Shown here in pieces: positions 18,137-25,774 of a DNA stretch of 61,295 nt; position 1 is the stretch's first letter, and the number at the start of each line of letters is the position of its first letter. The notes under the pieces were generated by a model. It was given only the letters and a program-made list of their open reading frames with translations, was not told the origin of the DNA and ran no database searches. This DNA is from Bacteroidota bacterium. GTDB taxonomy: Bacteria > Bacteroidota > Bacteroidia > Chitinophagales > Chitinophagaceae. The position numbers were made by a program, and so were the translations under genes. The stretch lies in assembly GCA_026391125.1 (NCBI GenBank), contig JAPLEO010000038.1, positions 1 to 61,295 of the forward strand, given 5' to 3'.

Positions 18137-18183
18137 CGACATAATGTCGCTTTATTAATTATAAAAATGACAAAATGGCGACA
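18137..18183. promoter_or_regulatory. TGTCG dyad cluster between hsp20 and bacilliredoxin
   Basis: CGACAT-A-ATGTCG is a perfect 13-bp odd palindrome (18137-18149). Its right half TGTCGC (18145-18150) is also matched by GCGACA at 18178-18183. Three such half-sites within 47 bp of a divergent stress-gene intergenic region suggest an operator; the regulator is unknown. Confidence 0.35.
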
Positions 18184-18193
18184 ATTAAAGAGA

Positions 18194-18222
18194 TTGATGT
18201 TTACCCATTTGTCTTAATTTTG
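18194..18222 (+). promoter_or_regulatory. Promoter of the bacilliredoxin gene
   Basis: TTG (18194-18196), 18 nt, then TAATTTTG (18215-18222), matching the Bacteroidota pattern. It ends 26 bp before the ATG at 18249 and rules out the in-frame start at 18222, which lies inside the -7 box. Confidence 0.55.
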
Positions 18223-18248
18223 TGTTTCATTTACTTAAAACAAAAGAT

Positions 18249-18665
18249 ATGTATCCAGCAGAAATAGTATTACCAATGAAAGCTGAGTTGGTAGACGGGG
18301 GGTTTGACGAGTTGTTGACTTCAGCTGAAGTAGACAGCACATTAGCAAAAGAAGGCACCACATTAGTAGTTATTAATTCTGTATGTGGTTGTGCAGCAGG
18401 TACTTGTAGGCCAGGTGTGTTGATGGCTGTTGCAAATGCAACTGTTCGTCCAGACAGGTTAGCTACCAGTTTTGCAGGCTTTGATGTAGAAGCAGTGAAT
18501 CAGGTTCGTAAGCATTTATTGCCTTATCCGCCTTCTTCACCAGCCATTGCATTGTTTAAGAATGGTGAATTAGTGAGTATTGTTGAAAGGCATCAGATCG
18601 AGGGTCGTCCGGCTCAGGTCATTGCCCAGCATCTAATTTCTGTTTTTGATGAGCATTGTAACTAA
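18249..18665 (+). CDS. Bacilliredoxin, BrxA/BrxB family (YphP/YqiW)
   Basis: The 138-residue protein belongs to the thioredoxin-fold bacilliredoxins that remove bacillithiol from mixed disulphides on proteins. The active site CGC is in the diagnostic context VINSVCGCAAGTCRPG (about residues 46-61). The cis-Pro region (PYPPSSPAIALFKNGELVSIVERHQIEG) and terminal helix are intact, and the length fits. I start at ATG 18249 because the upstream alternative lies within the promoter. Occurrence together with bshC and bshB1 supports bacillithiol as the thiol. It is expressed alone, followed by a hairpin with a GCAA loop. Confidence 0.9.
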   Translation: MYPAEIVLPMKAELVDGGFDELLTSAEVDSTLAKEGTTLVVINSVCGCAAGTCRPGVLMAVANATVRPDRLATSFAGFDVEAVNQVRKHLLPYPPSSPAIALFKNGELVSIVERHQIEGRPAQVIAQHLISVFDEHCN

Positions 18666-18692
18666 GATTTAGTATTTTCGCAAGAGATGGGT

Positions 18693-18729
18693 TAGTAAGT
18701 ATGGGCCTCACGCAAGTGGGGCCTTACTA
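18693..18729 (+). terminator. Hairpin after the bacilliredoxin gene, probable terminator
   Basis: CCTCAC-GCAA-GTGGGG forms a stem capped by a GNRA-type tetraloop; outer arms TAGTAAG (18693-18699) and CTTACTA (18723-18729) add 7 bp after a bulge. Only a weak T-rich tail follows (TATTTC). Confidence 0.5.
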
Positions 18730-18824
18730 TTTCAAATGGTTTAGGTCATTTATTATTTCGAATATTCTGACTAACATTGTATCCCATAAAGTGATCTTGC
18801 ATTAACGTAAACTAGCAACTATTC

Positions 18825-19994
18825 ATGTATCCCAACCTCTATTACGCTTTTAAGGATTTGTTTGGAATTGAACTGTCGGGATTAAAACTCGTCAACAGTT
18901 TTGGATTCTTTGTGGCACTTTGTTTCATTATCAGTGCTTGGGTATTAACACTAGAACTAAAAAGGAAACAGCAGCAAGGTTTATTGACTTTTACAGAGGA
19001 AAAAATAGTAATTGGCGCGCCTGCTTCAATTGCTGAATTGCTCATCAATTTTATTTTAGGCTTCATATTTGGATACAAGATTATTGGTGCATTTACCATT
19101 GCTGATGCATTAAATGATCCGCAAGCTTTTATACTTTCTTCTCGTGGAAATTTATGGGTAGGAATTTTAGTGGGATTGATTTTTGGAGGAATAAAATGGT
19201 ATGAGAAAAATAAAGAAAAGCTTGCAAATCCAGAGGAAAGAATCGTCAGAATTTGGCCTCAGGATCGTGTAAGTGACTTATTGATCTATGCGGCAGGTTT
19301 TGGATTTTTAGGAGCGAAGATTTTTCACAACTTTGAAAATTGGGGCGATTTTGTTAAGGATCCAATTGGCGCTTTGATTTCGTTTAGTGGATTAACTTTT
19401 TATGGCGGATTAATTTGCGCTGGTGCAGCGATCATGCTGTACGCAAGAAAAATAAAGTTGCCAATCATACATCTCACAGACGCTTTTGCACCAGTCTTAA
19501 TGCTTGGCTACGCCATTGGTAGAATTGGCTGTCAGATAAGCGGAGATGGCGATTGGGGTATTGTGAATGCTAATCCAAGACCATTTAGTTGGATGCCAGA
19601 ATGGCTTTGGGCATATCAATATCCGCATAATGTAATTGGTGAAGGAGTGCCCATACCTGGATGCGAAGGACCTTATTGTAATCAACTGATCCGTTCAGTG
19701 TATCCAACAGCATTGTATGAAGTGATTATGTGTTTTATCATCTTTTTCATTTTATGGTCGTTGCGTAAAAAGATAAAAGTTCCTGGTCAGTTGTTTGGAA
19801 TCTATTTGATTTTTAATGGTATTGAAAGATTTGCGATCGAAAGTATCCGCGTTAATACGCATTATGAATCGCTTCCTTTTAAACCAACACAAGCTCAAAT
19901 CATTTCTATTCTATTATTTATTGCTGGATTGGTGTTGTTTATAAATTCAAAAAAGTGGTTCGGTAAAACAGTGGTGTCTCAACCAATCGATTGA
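18825..19994 (+). CDS. Divergent prolipoprotein diacylglyceryl transferase-like membrane protein
   Basis: A 389-residue polytopic protein with about seven membrane segments and the Lgt fold by motif order. Lgt moves diacylglycerol from phosphatidylglycerol to the lipobox Cys. The family's Arg-containing signature is present but altered: GRIGCQISGDGDWG (232-245) replaces the usual GRxGNFxNxExxG, and YGG (193-195) stands where E. coli Lgt has the catalytically important HGG. A charged cytoplasmic insert lies about 125-150. It may be the working Lgt of this lineage or a paralogue with another activity; a second lgt elsewhere in the genome would decide. Monocistronic or upstream of yajQ. Confidence 0.7.
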   Translation: MYPNLYYAFKDLFGIELSGLKLVNSFGFFVALCFIISAWVLTLELKRKQQQGLLTFTEEKIVIGAPASIAELLINFILGFIFGYKIIGAFTIADALNDPQAFILSSRGNLWVGILVGLIFGGIKWYEKNKEKLANPEERIVRIWPQDRVSDLLIYAAGFGFLGAKIFHNFENWGDFVKDPIGALISFSGLTFYGGLICAGAAIMLYARKIKLPIIHLTDAFAPVLMLGYAIGRIGCQISGDGDWGIVNANPRPFSWMPEWLWAYQYPHNVIGEGVPIPGCEGPYCNQLIRSVYPTALYEVIMCFIIFFILWSLRKKIKVPGQLFGIYLIFNGIERFAIESIRVNTHYESLPFKPTQAQIISILLFIAGLVLFINSKKWFGKTVVSQPID

Positions 19995-20013
19995 TAAATC
20001 TCAGCATTGGTTA

Positions 20014-20041
20014 TTGGATTGAAGAAATGCATTTATCTTTA
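20014..20041 (+). promoter_or_regulatory. Possible promoter of yajQ
   Basis: TTG (20014-20016), 17 nt, then TATCTTTA (20034-20041), one base off the -7 consensus, 14 bp before the start codon. Confidence 0.35.
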
Positions 20042-20055
20042 CAAAAATCTTTTTT

Positions 20056-20547
20056 ATGCCTTCATTTGATATCTCTTCAAAAGTTGATCTGCAAACTTTA
20101 GACAATGCTATCAACACTGTAAACAAAGAAATTAGCACTCGTTTCGATTTCAAAAACTCTTTAGTTAAAATTGATCTGAACAAAAAGGATTTCATTATCA
20201 ATTTAGAGGTTGAAAGTGATATGAAAATGAAACAGGTCATTGATGTGATCATCAGCAGATCAATGAAGCAAGGAATTGAGGCAAGTGCCTTCGATTTTGA
20301 AAAAGATGCCTACCCAAGTGGTAAAGTTGTCAGAAAAGAAGTGTCTGTTCGAAATGGCCTAAAACAGGACGACAGTAAGAAGATCGTGAAATTGATCAAG
20401 GATAGTGGTCTGAAAGTACAGGTTGCCATTATGGATGATATTGTTCGCGTGACAGGTAAGAAAATCGATGATTTACAAGATGTTATAGCGCTTTGTAGAA
20501 ATTCAAGCTTAGGGTTGCCCTTGCAGTTTATTAATATGAAAAGCTAG
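20056..20547 (+). CDS. yajQ: YajQ family nucleotide-binding protein
   Basis: The 163-residue product is YajQ, a two-domain protein related to c-di-GMP effectors in Xanthomonas and originally described as a nucleotide/tRNA-binding protein. Diagnostic blocks are MPSFDISSKVD at the start, DNAINTVNKEISTRFDFKNS, KQGIEASAFDFEKDAYPSGK and VRKEVSVRNGLKQDDSKKIVKLIKDSGLKVQ(V)AIMDD. Full family length. It lies between the Lgt-like gene and rpmE2, each with its own promoter, so context gives no more. A c-di-GMP role in this organism is not proven by sequence. Confidence 0.92.
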   Translation: MPSFDISSKVDLQTLDNAINTVNKEISTRFDFKNSLVKIDLNKKDFIINLEVESDMKMKQVIDVIISRSMKQGIEASAFDFEKDAYPSGKVVRKEVSVRNGLKQDDSKKIVKLIKDSGLKVQVAIMDDIVRVTGKKIDDLQDVIALCRNSSLGLPLQFINMKS

Positions 20548-20581
20548 ATTTCCTGGTTTTCTGACTGAAATTCAAATTTCA

Positions 20582-20613
20582 TTTGGTATAAAAACCTAAT
20601 TTTCTTACCTTTG
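20582..20613 (+). promoter_or_regulatory. Promoter of rpmE2
   Basis: TTTG (20582-20585), 20 nt, then TACCTTTG (20606-20613): both Bacteroidota elements match. The -7 box and next six bases are identical to those of rpmI. Confidence 0.65.
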
Positions 20614-20630
20614 CCATCCTAAAAAATAAC

Positions 20631-20650
20631 AATACGGCAAAATCCGTATT
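20631..20650 (+). promoter_or_regulatory. Leader hairpin of rpmE2
   Basis: AATACGG (20631-20637) pairs with CCGTATT (20644-20650) around CAAAAT in the 5' leader, 17 bp before the start codon. No T run, so possibly an L31 autoregulatory site (inference). Confidence 0.35.
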
Positions 20651-20667
20651 ACCTAAAATCAAATATT

Positions 20668-20919
20668 ATGAAGCAAGGTATCCATCCAGAAAGTTATCGT
20701 TTCGTTGTTTTCAAAGACATGAGTAACGGTGATTCATTTTTAAGCAAATCAACTGCTCAATCAAAAGAAACCATTTTATGGGAAGACGGTAAAGAATATC
20801 CAGTGATCAAATTGGAGATTTCTAATACTTCTCACCCGTTCTATACTGGTAAAAACATGCTGGTTGATACAGCAGGTCGTATCGACAAGTTCAAAAAGCG
20901 TTACGCGAAAAAAGACTAG
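20668..20919 (+). CDS. rpmE2: 50S ribosomal protein L31, type B (zinc-free)
   Basis: The 83-residue protein matches type B L31: [21 protein letters not shown], then [21 protein letters not shown] and the terminal [13 protein letters not shown]. It has no Cys at all, so it is the zinc-independent (C-minus) form. In bacteria that carry both forms, the C-minus one is made under zinc limitation; I cannot see whether a C-plus L31 exists here. The promoter is of housekeeping type shared with rpmI, and I see no obvious Zur-like box, so it is probably the sole L31. Confidence 0.95.
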   Translation: MKQGIHPESYRFVVFKDMSNGDSFLSKSTAQSKETILWEDGKEYPVIKLEISNTSHPFYTGKNMLVDTAGRIDKFKKRYAKKD

Positions 20920-20938
20920 TCTTTTTGACAAATATTCA

Positions 20939-20973
20939 AAATCCCGTTCTGATCTTATCTGGACGGGATTTTT
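20939..20973 (+). terminator. Intrinsic terminator of rpmE2
   Basis: AAATCCCGT (20939-20947) pairs with ACGGGATTT (20963-20971), followed by T. Confidence 0.8.
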
Positions 20974-21015
20974 ATTGCACACTCATCAGTAACTTTACAT
21001 ATAAACAAATAACTC

Positions 21016-21744
21016 ATGAAGCTTGATATTTTGGCAATTGGTGTACATCCCGACGATGTTGAATTGGGTTGCGCCGGTACACTGTTGGCGGCTATTGCAG
21101 AAGGCAAGAAAGTAGGTATTGTTGATCTTACTAGAGGTGAGTTAGGCACTAGAGGTACCGCAGAAACTAGAAAAGTAGAAGCTCGTAATGCCGCCAATGT
21201 ATTAGGAATTGCCATCCGTGAGAATTTAGGAATGGCTGATGGCTTCTTTCAAAACGATGAAACGCATCAACGCCTATTAATTCAGGCAATTAGAAAATTT
21301 AGGCCCAACCTTATATTGGCAAATGCTCCTGAAGACCGACATCCAGATCATGGAAGAAGTGCAAAACTTATTTCTGATGCAGCCTTCTTATCAGGTTTGA
21401 GAAAGATAATTACTGAAGATGATGGCACTGTACAACAAGAATGGCGACCAGCCTTTGTATTTCATTACATTCAAGATCGTTTTCTACAACCTAGTTTTGT
21501 AGTGGATATTTCAAAGCACATGGATAAGAAAATTGAATCTGTGATGGCATATACGACACAGTTTCATAACCCAGATTTAAATGAGCCTCAAACCTATATT
21601 TCTTCACCGCAATTTTTGGAAACAGTGAGAAGTCGTGCAATGATGCTTGGCAAAAGAATCGGTGTTGAATACGCCGAAGGCTATATATCAGAGAAAATGA
21701 TTGGCATCAGCAGCTTCGACAGCCTGATCCAACACACCACTTAA
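21016..21744 (+). CDS. bshB1: N-acetylglucosaminyl-malate deacetylase BshB1
   Basis: A 242-residue LmbE/PIG-L family zinc deacetylase, second enzyme of bacillithiol synthesis: it removes acetyl from GlcNAc-malate. The zinc motif HPDDVELG (about residues 12-19) and the second motif APEDRHPDHGRSAKL carry the His/Asp ligands and catalytic Asp. The segments TRGELGTRGTAETR and LGMADGFFQND are typical of BshB1 rather than mycothiol MshB. A TAACTTTA box lies 18 bp upstream. The gene is followed after 29 bp by aguB and aguA, so bacillithiol and putrescine genes may share a transcript. Confidence 0.92.
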   Translation: MKLDILAIGVHPDDVELGCAGTLLAAIAEGKKVGIVDLTRGELGTRGTAETRKVEARNAANVLGIAIRENLGMADGFFQNDETHQRLLIQAIRKFRPNLILANAPEDRHPDHGRSAKLISDAAFLSGLRKIITEDDGTVQQEWRPAFVFHYIQDRFLQPSFVVDISKHMDKKIESVMAYTTQFHNPDLNEPQTYISSPQFLETVRSRAMMLGKRIGVEYAEGYISEKMIGISSFDSLIQHTT

Positions 21745-21773
21745 AAGATTAATAACTCATTAAAGTATTGATT

Positions 21774-22649
21774 ATGTCGGTAGTTCCAGTTGGTCTTGTA
21801 CAAATGACCTGTTCCGCTTCCAAAGAGGAAAATCTAGCAAAAGCAATTCTCAAAATCAAAGAAGCTGCAGCGAAAGGTGCCAAAATAGTTTGCTTACAGG
21901 AATTGTTTACATCCCTTTATTTCTGCGATGTGGAAGCTTATGAAAATTTCCTACTTGCTGAATCTATACCTGGACCATCTACTGAATCACTAAGTTCTGT
22001 TGCAAAGGAACTTGGTGTAGTAGTCATCGCATCTTTATTTGAAAAGCGAACTCAAGGGATCTATCATAATACCACTGCTGTACTGGATGCAGATGGTGCT
22101 TATTTAGGTAAGTATCGGAAAATGCACATACCAGATGATCCCGCTTATTACGAGAAATTTTATTTCACTCCAGGAGATCTTGGTTATAAAGTATTCAAAA
22201 CCAAATTTGCAACAATTGGGATTCTGATCTGCTGGGATCAATGGTATCCAGAAGCTTCTAGAATTACCGCTCTAATGGGTGCAGAGATCTTATTTTATCC
22301 TACTGCAATTGGTTGGTCAACTCAGCAAGATGAAGCTACCAATATGGAACAATACAATGCTTGGCAAACCATACAACGTAGCCATGCTGTTGCAAACGGC
22401 GTTCATGTGGTTAGTGTAAACAGAGTAGGATTGGAGCAAAATGGAGCCATGAAGTTCTGGGGCGGTTCCTTTGTGAGCAATCCTTTTGGAACATTATTGT
22501 ATAAAGCATCTCATGATCAAGAAGAGACTGCAGTGATTGATATCGATACCAAACTAACTGATCAATATCGTACACACTGGCCATTTATGAGAGACAGAAG
22601 AATTGATTCTTACCAACCTATTACCAAGAGATTTATCGACGAAGATTAA
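21774..22649 (+). CDS. aguB: N-carbamoylputrescine amidase
   Basis: A 291-residue nitrilase-superfamily enzyme that hydrolyses N-carbamoylputrescine to putrescine, CO2 and ammonia. The catalytic triad is visible: Glu in VCLQELFTSLYF, Lys in GKYRKMHIPDD and Cys in IGILICWDQWYPEA. The RSHAVANGVHVVSVNRVG and FWGGSFVSNPFG blocks fit the plant-type AguB subgroup. I use ATG 21774; a TTG two codons earlier is possible. Located 30 bp upstream of aguA, it is the last enzyme of the arginine-agmatine-carbamoylputrescine-putrescine route whose first enzyme is the speA gene at 13465. Confidence 0.93.
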   Translation: MSVVPVGLVQMTCSASKEENLAKAILKIKEAAAKGAKIVCLQELFTSLYFCDVEAYENFLLAESIPGPSTESLSSVAKELGVVVIASLFEKRTQGIYHNTTAVLDADGAYLGKYRKMHIPDDPAYYEKFYFTPGDLGYKVFKTKFATIGILICWDQWYPEASRITALMGAEILFYPTAIGWSTQQDEATNMEQYNAWQTIQRSHAVANGVHVVSVNRVGLEQNGAMKFWGGSFVSNPFGTLLYKASHDQEETAVIDIDTKLTDQYRTHWPFMRDRRIDSYQPITKRFIDED

Positions 22650-22679
22650 TCTAATTCCAAAACGTTTTATTTCGACAAA

Positions 22680-23738
22680 ATGTCAAACCACAATTTGCTG
22701 CTTTCACCTGATGCATTGGGATATAAATTTCCAGCTGAGTTTGCTGAACACGAAGCTACATGGCTATCATGGCCACATAAAGAAGCTAGCTGGCCTGGAA
22801 AAATTGATGCTATTTATCCTAATTATGCGCTCTTTATAAAATACTTAGCACTAAGTGAAAAAGTAAGAATCAACGTGGCAAATGAGGCAATGAAACAGTT
22901 TGCACTTGGGCATATTGAAAAAGCTGGGGCTAATCTTGCTCAGGTTGAATTCTTTATGCATCCTACCAATGACGCATGGTGCCGAGATCATGGCCCTGCT
23001 TTTTTGATAAACCCTGAAGCCGATATTAAAAAAGTAATTGTTGATTGGAATTATAATGCTTGGGGTAATAAATATCCTCCATATGATCTTGATGATGTGA
23101 TTCCTACTTTAATAGGAAACCACTTTAAGATTCCAGTTTATAATCCAGGGATAGTTATGGAAGGAGGTTCTGTTGAATTCAATGGTACGGGTACCTTGTT
23201 AACTTCTACCTGTTGCTTATTGAATGAAAACCGCAATCCTCATTTGAATCAACACGAAATTGAAAACTATTTACATAATTTTTATGGAGTAGATCAAATT
23301 TTGTGGGTAGCTGATGGAATTGTTGGTGATGATACCGATGGGCATATTGATGATACTGTTCGATTTGTAAATGCAGATACTGTAATCACAGTGGTTGAAT
23401 CGAATAAACAAGATGAGAACTATGAATTACTTCAAACAAATCTCAAGCAATTGAAAGGGATGCGTTTATTGAACGACAAACAATTAAATATTGTTGAACT
23501 TCCAATGCCTGATGCTGTAATTTATGAAGATCAGCGTTTACCTGCATCTTACGCCAATTTCTATATTAGTAATAAACACGTCATTGTTCCCACCTTTCGT
23601 AGCGATAAAGATGATAAGGCTTTACAAATTATTCAAAGCTGTTTTCCCAAGAGAGAAGTTGTTGGAATTGATTCAACAGATATTATTTGGGGACTGGGTA
23701 GCTTTCATTGCTTGAGTCAGCAGGAACCAAAAATCTAG
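22680..23738 (+). CDS. aguA: Agmatine deiminase
   Basis: A 352-residue peptidyl-arginine-deiminase-type enzyme that converts agmatine to N-carbamoylputrescine. Landmarks: WLSWPHKEASWPG near the N-terminus, NDAWCRDHGPAFLIN with the substrate-binding Asp/Arg, WNYNAWGNKYPPYDLDD, VMEGGSVEFNGTGTLLTSTCCLLNENRNP, GDDTDGHIDDTVRF, and the catalytic Cys in GLGSFHCLSQQEP close to the C-terminus. All catalytic residues appear intact and the length is normal. It follows aguB directly. A stem-loop 35 bp after the stop closes the operon. Confidence 0.95.
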   Translation: MSNHNLLLSPDALGYKFPAEFAEHEATWLSWPHKEASWPGKIDAIYPNYALFIKYLALSEKVRINVANEAMKQFALGHIEKAGANLAQVEFFMHPTNDAWCRDHGPAFLINPEADIKKVIVDWNYNAWGNKYPPYDLDDVIPTLIGNHFKIPVYNPGIVMEGGSVEFNGTGTLLTSTCCLLNENRNPHLNQHEIENYLHNFYGVDQILWVADGIVGDDTDGHIDDTVRFVNADTVITVVESNKQDENYELLQTNLKQLKGMRLLNDKQLNIVELPMPDAVIYEDQRLPASYANFYISNKHVIVPTFRSDKDDKALQIIQSCFPKREVVGIDSTDIIWGLGSFHCLSQQEPKI

Positions 23739-23740
23739 TT

Positions 23741-23768
23741 AATAGATAAGAGATAAAAGTGAAAAATG
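23741..23768 (+). repeat. Dispersed AGATAAAAGTGAAAA element
   Basis: The 15-mer AGATAAAAGTGAAAA at 23751-23765 is identical to 60532-60546, and its first 13 bases recur inverted at 60702-60714. All copies lie just after gene ends. Confidence 0.6.
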
Positions 23769-23772
23769 TTAG

Positions 23773-23792
23773 CCTCAGCTTTCAAGCTGAGG
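23773..23792. terminator. Stem-loop between convergent aguA and methyltransferase genes
   Basis: CCTCAGCTT-TC-AAGCTGAGG forms a strong short hairpin between two convergent genes. On the minus strand it is followed by CTAACATTTTT, so it more likely ends the minus-strand operon. Confidence 0.55.
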
Positions 23793-23802
23793 ATGGGAAG
23801 AT

Positions 23803-24405
23803 CTATTTGAGATTTTTTAATTTACAAATGAAAAATAATTCGTTGCCGGCTCGGGGGGCGATTGAATTGTAACAGGGCTCCATTTTGATTATTTCAAAAT
23901 GCTTTGCAAATTGTTCTTGATAGTCTGAAAGTTTGCCGCCGAATGGGGGACTTACTTTGAAATCTATATTAAATAAAAGTCCCACTAGTTTTCCATTAGG
24001 GCGAAGTAATGCGGCCATTTTTTTGATATAGGCTTCTCTTAATTGGGGGGCTAGTGCACAGAAAAAAGTTTGTTCAATAATTAGATCATAGGAGCCGATT
24101 AGTTCAAAAAAATCTGCACAGATTAAGTGAATCGAGGAGATGCTTTTTTGTTTAATAATTTTCTCTAAGGATGCAATCGCAATGGGAGAGAAGTCAACTA
24201 TTGTAATATCCGTAAAACCATTTTCAGCAAGATAAATTGCTTCATGTCCATTGCCACCTCCAGGTATTAAAATACTGCAGGACTTATTGGTTAATTGATC
24301 GATATACCCTTTTAATGGGGTAGAAATTTTTCCAATATTCCAACCGGTTGCATTTTCAGCATACCGATTATTCCAATAGTCTTTACTTAAAAAATCTGGT
24401 TCCAT
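23803..24405 (-). CDS. TPMT-family SAM-dependent methyltransferase
   Basis: A 200-residue class I methyltransferase of the thiopurine/thiol methyltransferase type. Start DYWNNRYAENATGWNIGKISTPLKGY and SAM-binding motif ILIPGGGNGHEAIYLAENG are typical; the acidic VDFSPIAI follows, then the family mark DLIIEQTFFCALAPQLREAY. Members methylate thiols, halides or chalcogen compounds; the substrate here is unknown. The ATG at 24405 shares one base with the stop of the upstream peptidase gene (TAATG), showing translational coupling. An in-frame extension to 24534 overlaps that peptidase and is not used. Confidence 0.85.
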   Translation of the reverse strand: MEPDFLSKDYWNNRYAENATGWNIGKISTPLKGYIDQLTNKSCSILIPGGGNGHEAIYLAENGFTDITIVDFSPIAIASLEKIIKQKSISSIHLICADFFELIGSYDLIIEQTFFCALAPQLREAYIKKMAALLRPNGKLVGLLFNIDFKVSPPFGGKLSDYQEQFAKHFEIIKMEPCYNSIAPRAGNELFFICKLKNLK

Positions 24406-25751
24406 TAATTTCCGATTGTTGGATTTTGTCTTGGAATTAGTAATAATTCTTTTTGACGGCCACCAATAAATCGAAAGCCTTTTTCGGTATAAAAGCCATC
24501 TTCTTCCAACATCATTCTGATTGATTTTTTCCACTCTGGAATTTCAGTTGCTGCATTTAATTCAATGGAATAAGCAGTATTGTAATGCATTGGAAAATCA
24601 CCAGATCCGGGAACTCCATTCTGTTGATCCCACATTCCAATGGTTGGACCAGCAGCATGTCCATGATACCCAATTGGGTGGGTATAAATACTTGCAACAA
24701 TTCCTTCTTGCTTGGCCTGTAACAAAGCAGACGAAAGTATTTCGTTGCCAGTTTTATTGAATGCAAATTTGCTTGTGAGAATGTCTTGTAATCTATTCCC
24801 ATTTGCGAAAGCTTTCTGTAATGCAGTTGGGGCAACAGTTTCGCCTGGCTTTAATACATAAGCATGTTCTTGAACATCGGTATTTAAACGTAAATAAGTG
24901 ATACCTATATCAACATGTAAGAGATCTCCGGGTTGAATGATTTCTTTTGAATCATTACTAAATGCCTTAAGATGATCAAAGGTATTGGCATCATCTCTTT
25001 GAATTTCAACAGATGGATGAAACCAAGTATCTAAACCTAAGTTGCGAATTTTTTGTCTGAACCACCATACAAGATCATCAGTAGTGGTAACTCCCGGCAT
25101 GATTGTTTTTTCCGAAAAACCTTCCGCTATAATTTGATGTGTTATTTGAATCAATTGCGGATACAATTGCATTTCTCTTTCGGTTCTTGTTTCCAACCAA
25201 CCTATTCCCAATTTTTCTGCACTCACAATCCTTGATTGCAATGATTTTGGCAGTTTATTCAATAGGATCTTTTGTTCCGTAAAAGTTAACCCATCAGCAT
25301 GTGCAAAATCATTAGAATAGTTTAATGCAATTTTAGTAGGATTTCTAGTGCTGATCAAATCAACTAAAGCATCCCACTGATCAGGAAATTTTTTCATATC
25401 CCAAGCGGCTTTGATCTGACTGCCCACATTATACCTTGCAATAGCTAGTTGTTCGTTTTTCTTTTTGCTACTATCATGATAAAAAACCAAGATAGTTCTC
25501 CTTCTTGCAGAAAGCCACTCTGCGGGTAACATGGTTTTTAGAATAGGGTCTTCATTGTATTCTCTACTAATGATAACCCACATATCTATATTCTCTCTTT
25601 CCATTAAGCCAGGAAGAAGATTGTTGAATCGATCCGCTAAAATTTCGTCTGTTAATTTTGCCTGATCCCTTAAGGATAGAATTTGTTGCGTAAATCCAGT
25701 ATAAAATATTGCTATAAAAGCAAAAAATAAACCCAATCTTTTGATCATCAT
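24405..25751 (-). CDS. Exported M24 family metallopeptidase (Xaa-Pro aminopeptidase-like)
   Basis: A 448-residue pita-bread-fold peptidase with a signal peptide (to about residue 21, GFTQ), so probably periplasmic. The two-metal ligands are in place: Asp in LLHVDIGITY, Asp in LNTDVQEHAY, His in YTHPIGYHGHAAGP, Glu in YSIELNA and Glu in MMLEEDGFY. The N-terminal creatinase-like domain (about 25-190; IDMWVIISREYNEDP) is complete. Unusual lack of a proline-specific label means substrate is only inferred from family. Two Met codons start it. The methyltransferase gene is coupled downstream through TAATG. Confidence 0.88.
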   Translation of the reverse strand: MMIKRLGLFFAFIAIFYTGFTQQILSLRDQAKLTDEILADRFNNLLPGLMERENIDMWVIISREYNEDPILKTMLPAEWLSARRRTILVFYHDSSKKKNEQLAIARYNVGSQIKAAWDMKKFPDQWDALVDLISTRNPTKIALNYSNDFAHADGLTFTEQKILLNKLPKSLQSRIVSAEKLGIGWLETRTEREMQLYPQLIQITHQIIAEGFSEKTIMPGVTTTDDLVWWFRQKIRNLGLDTWFHPSVEIQRDDANTFDHLKAFSNDSKEIIQPGDLLHVDIGITYLRLNTDVQEHAYVLKPGETVAPTALQKAFANGNRLQDILTSKFAFNKTGNEILSSALLQAKQEGIVASIYTHPIGYHGHAAGPTIGMWDQQNGVPGSGDFPMHYNTAYSIELNAATEIPEWKKSIRMMLEEDGFYTEKGFRFIGGRQKELLLIPRQNPTIGN

Positions 25752-25774
25752 GAAACTTATTTATAAATAAATAT

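Noticed and set aside
24406..24534. Longer start of the TPMT methyltransferase
   Set aside because: It overlaps the M24 peptidase coding end in another frame; the coupled ATG at 24405 fits the family start.
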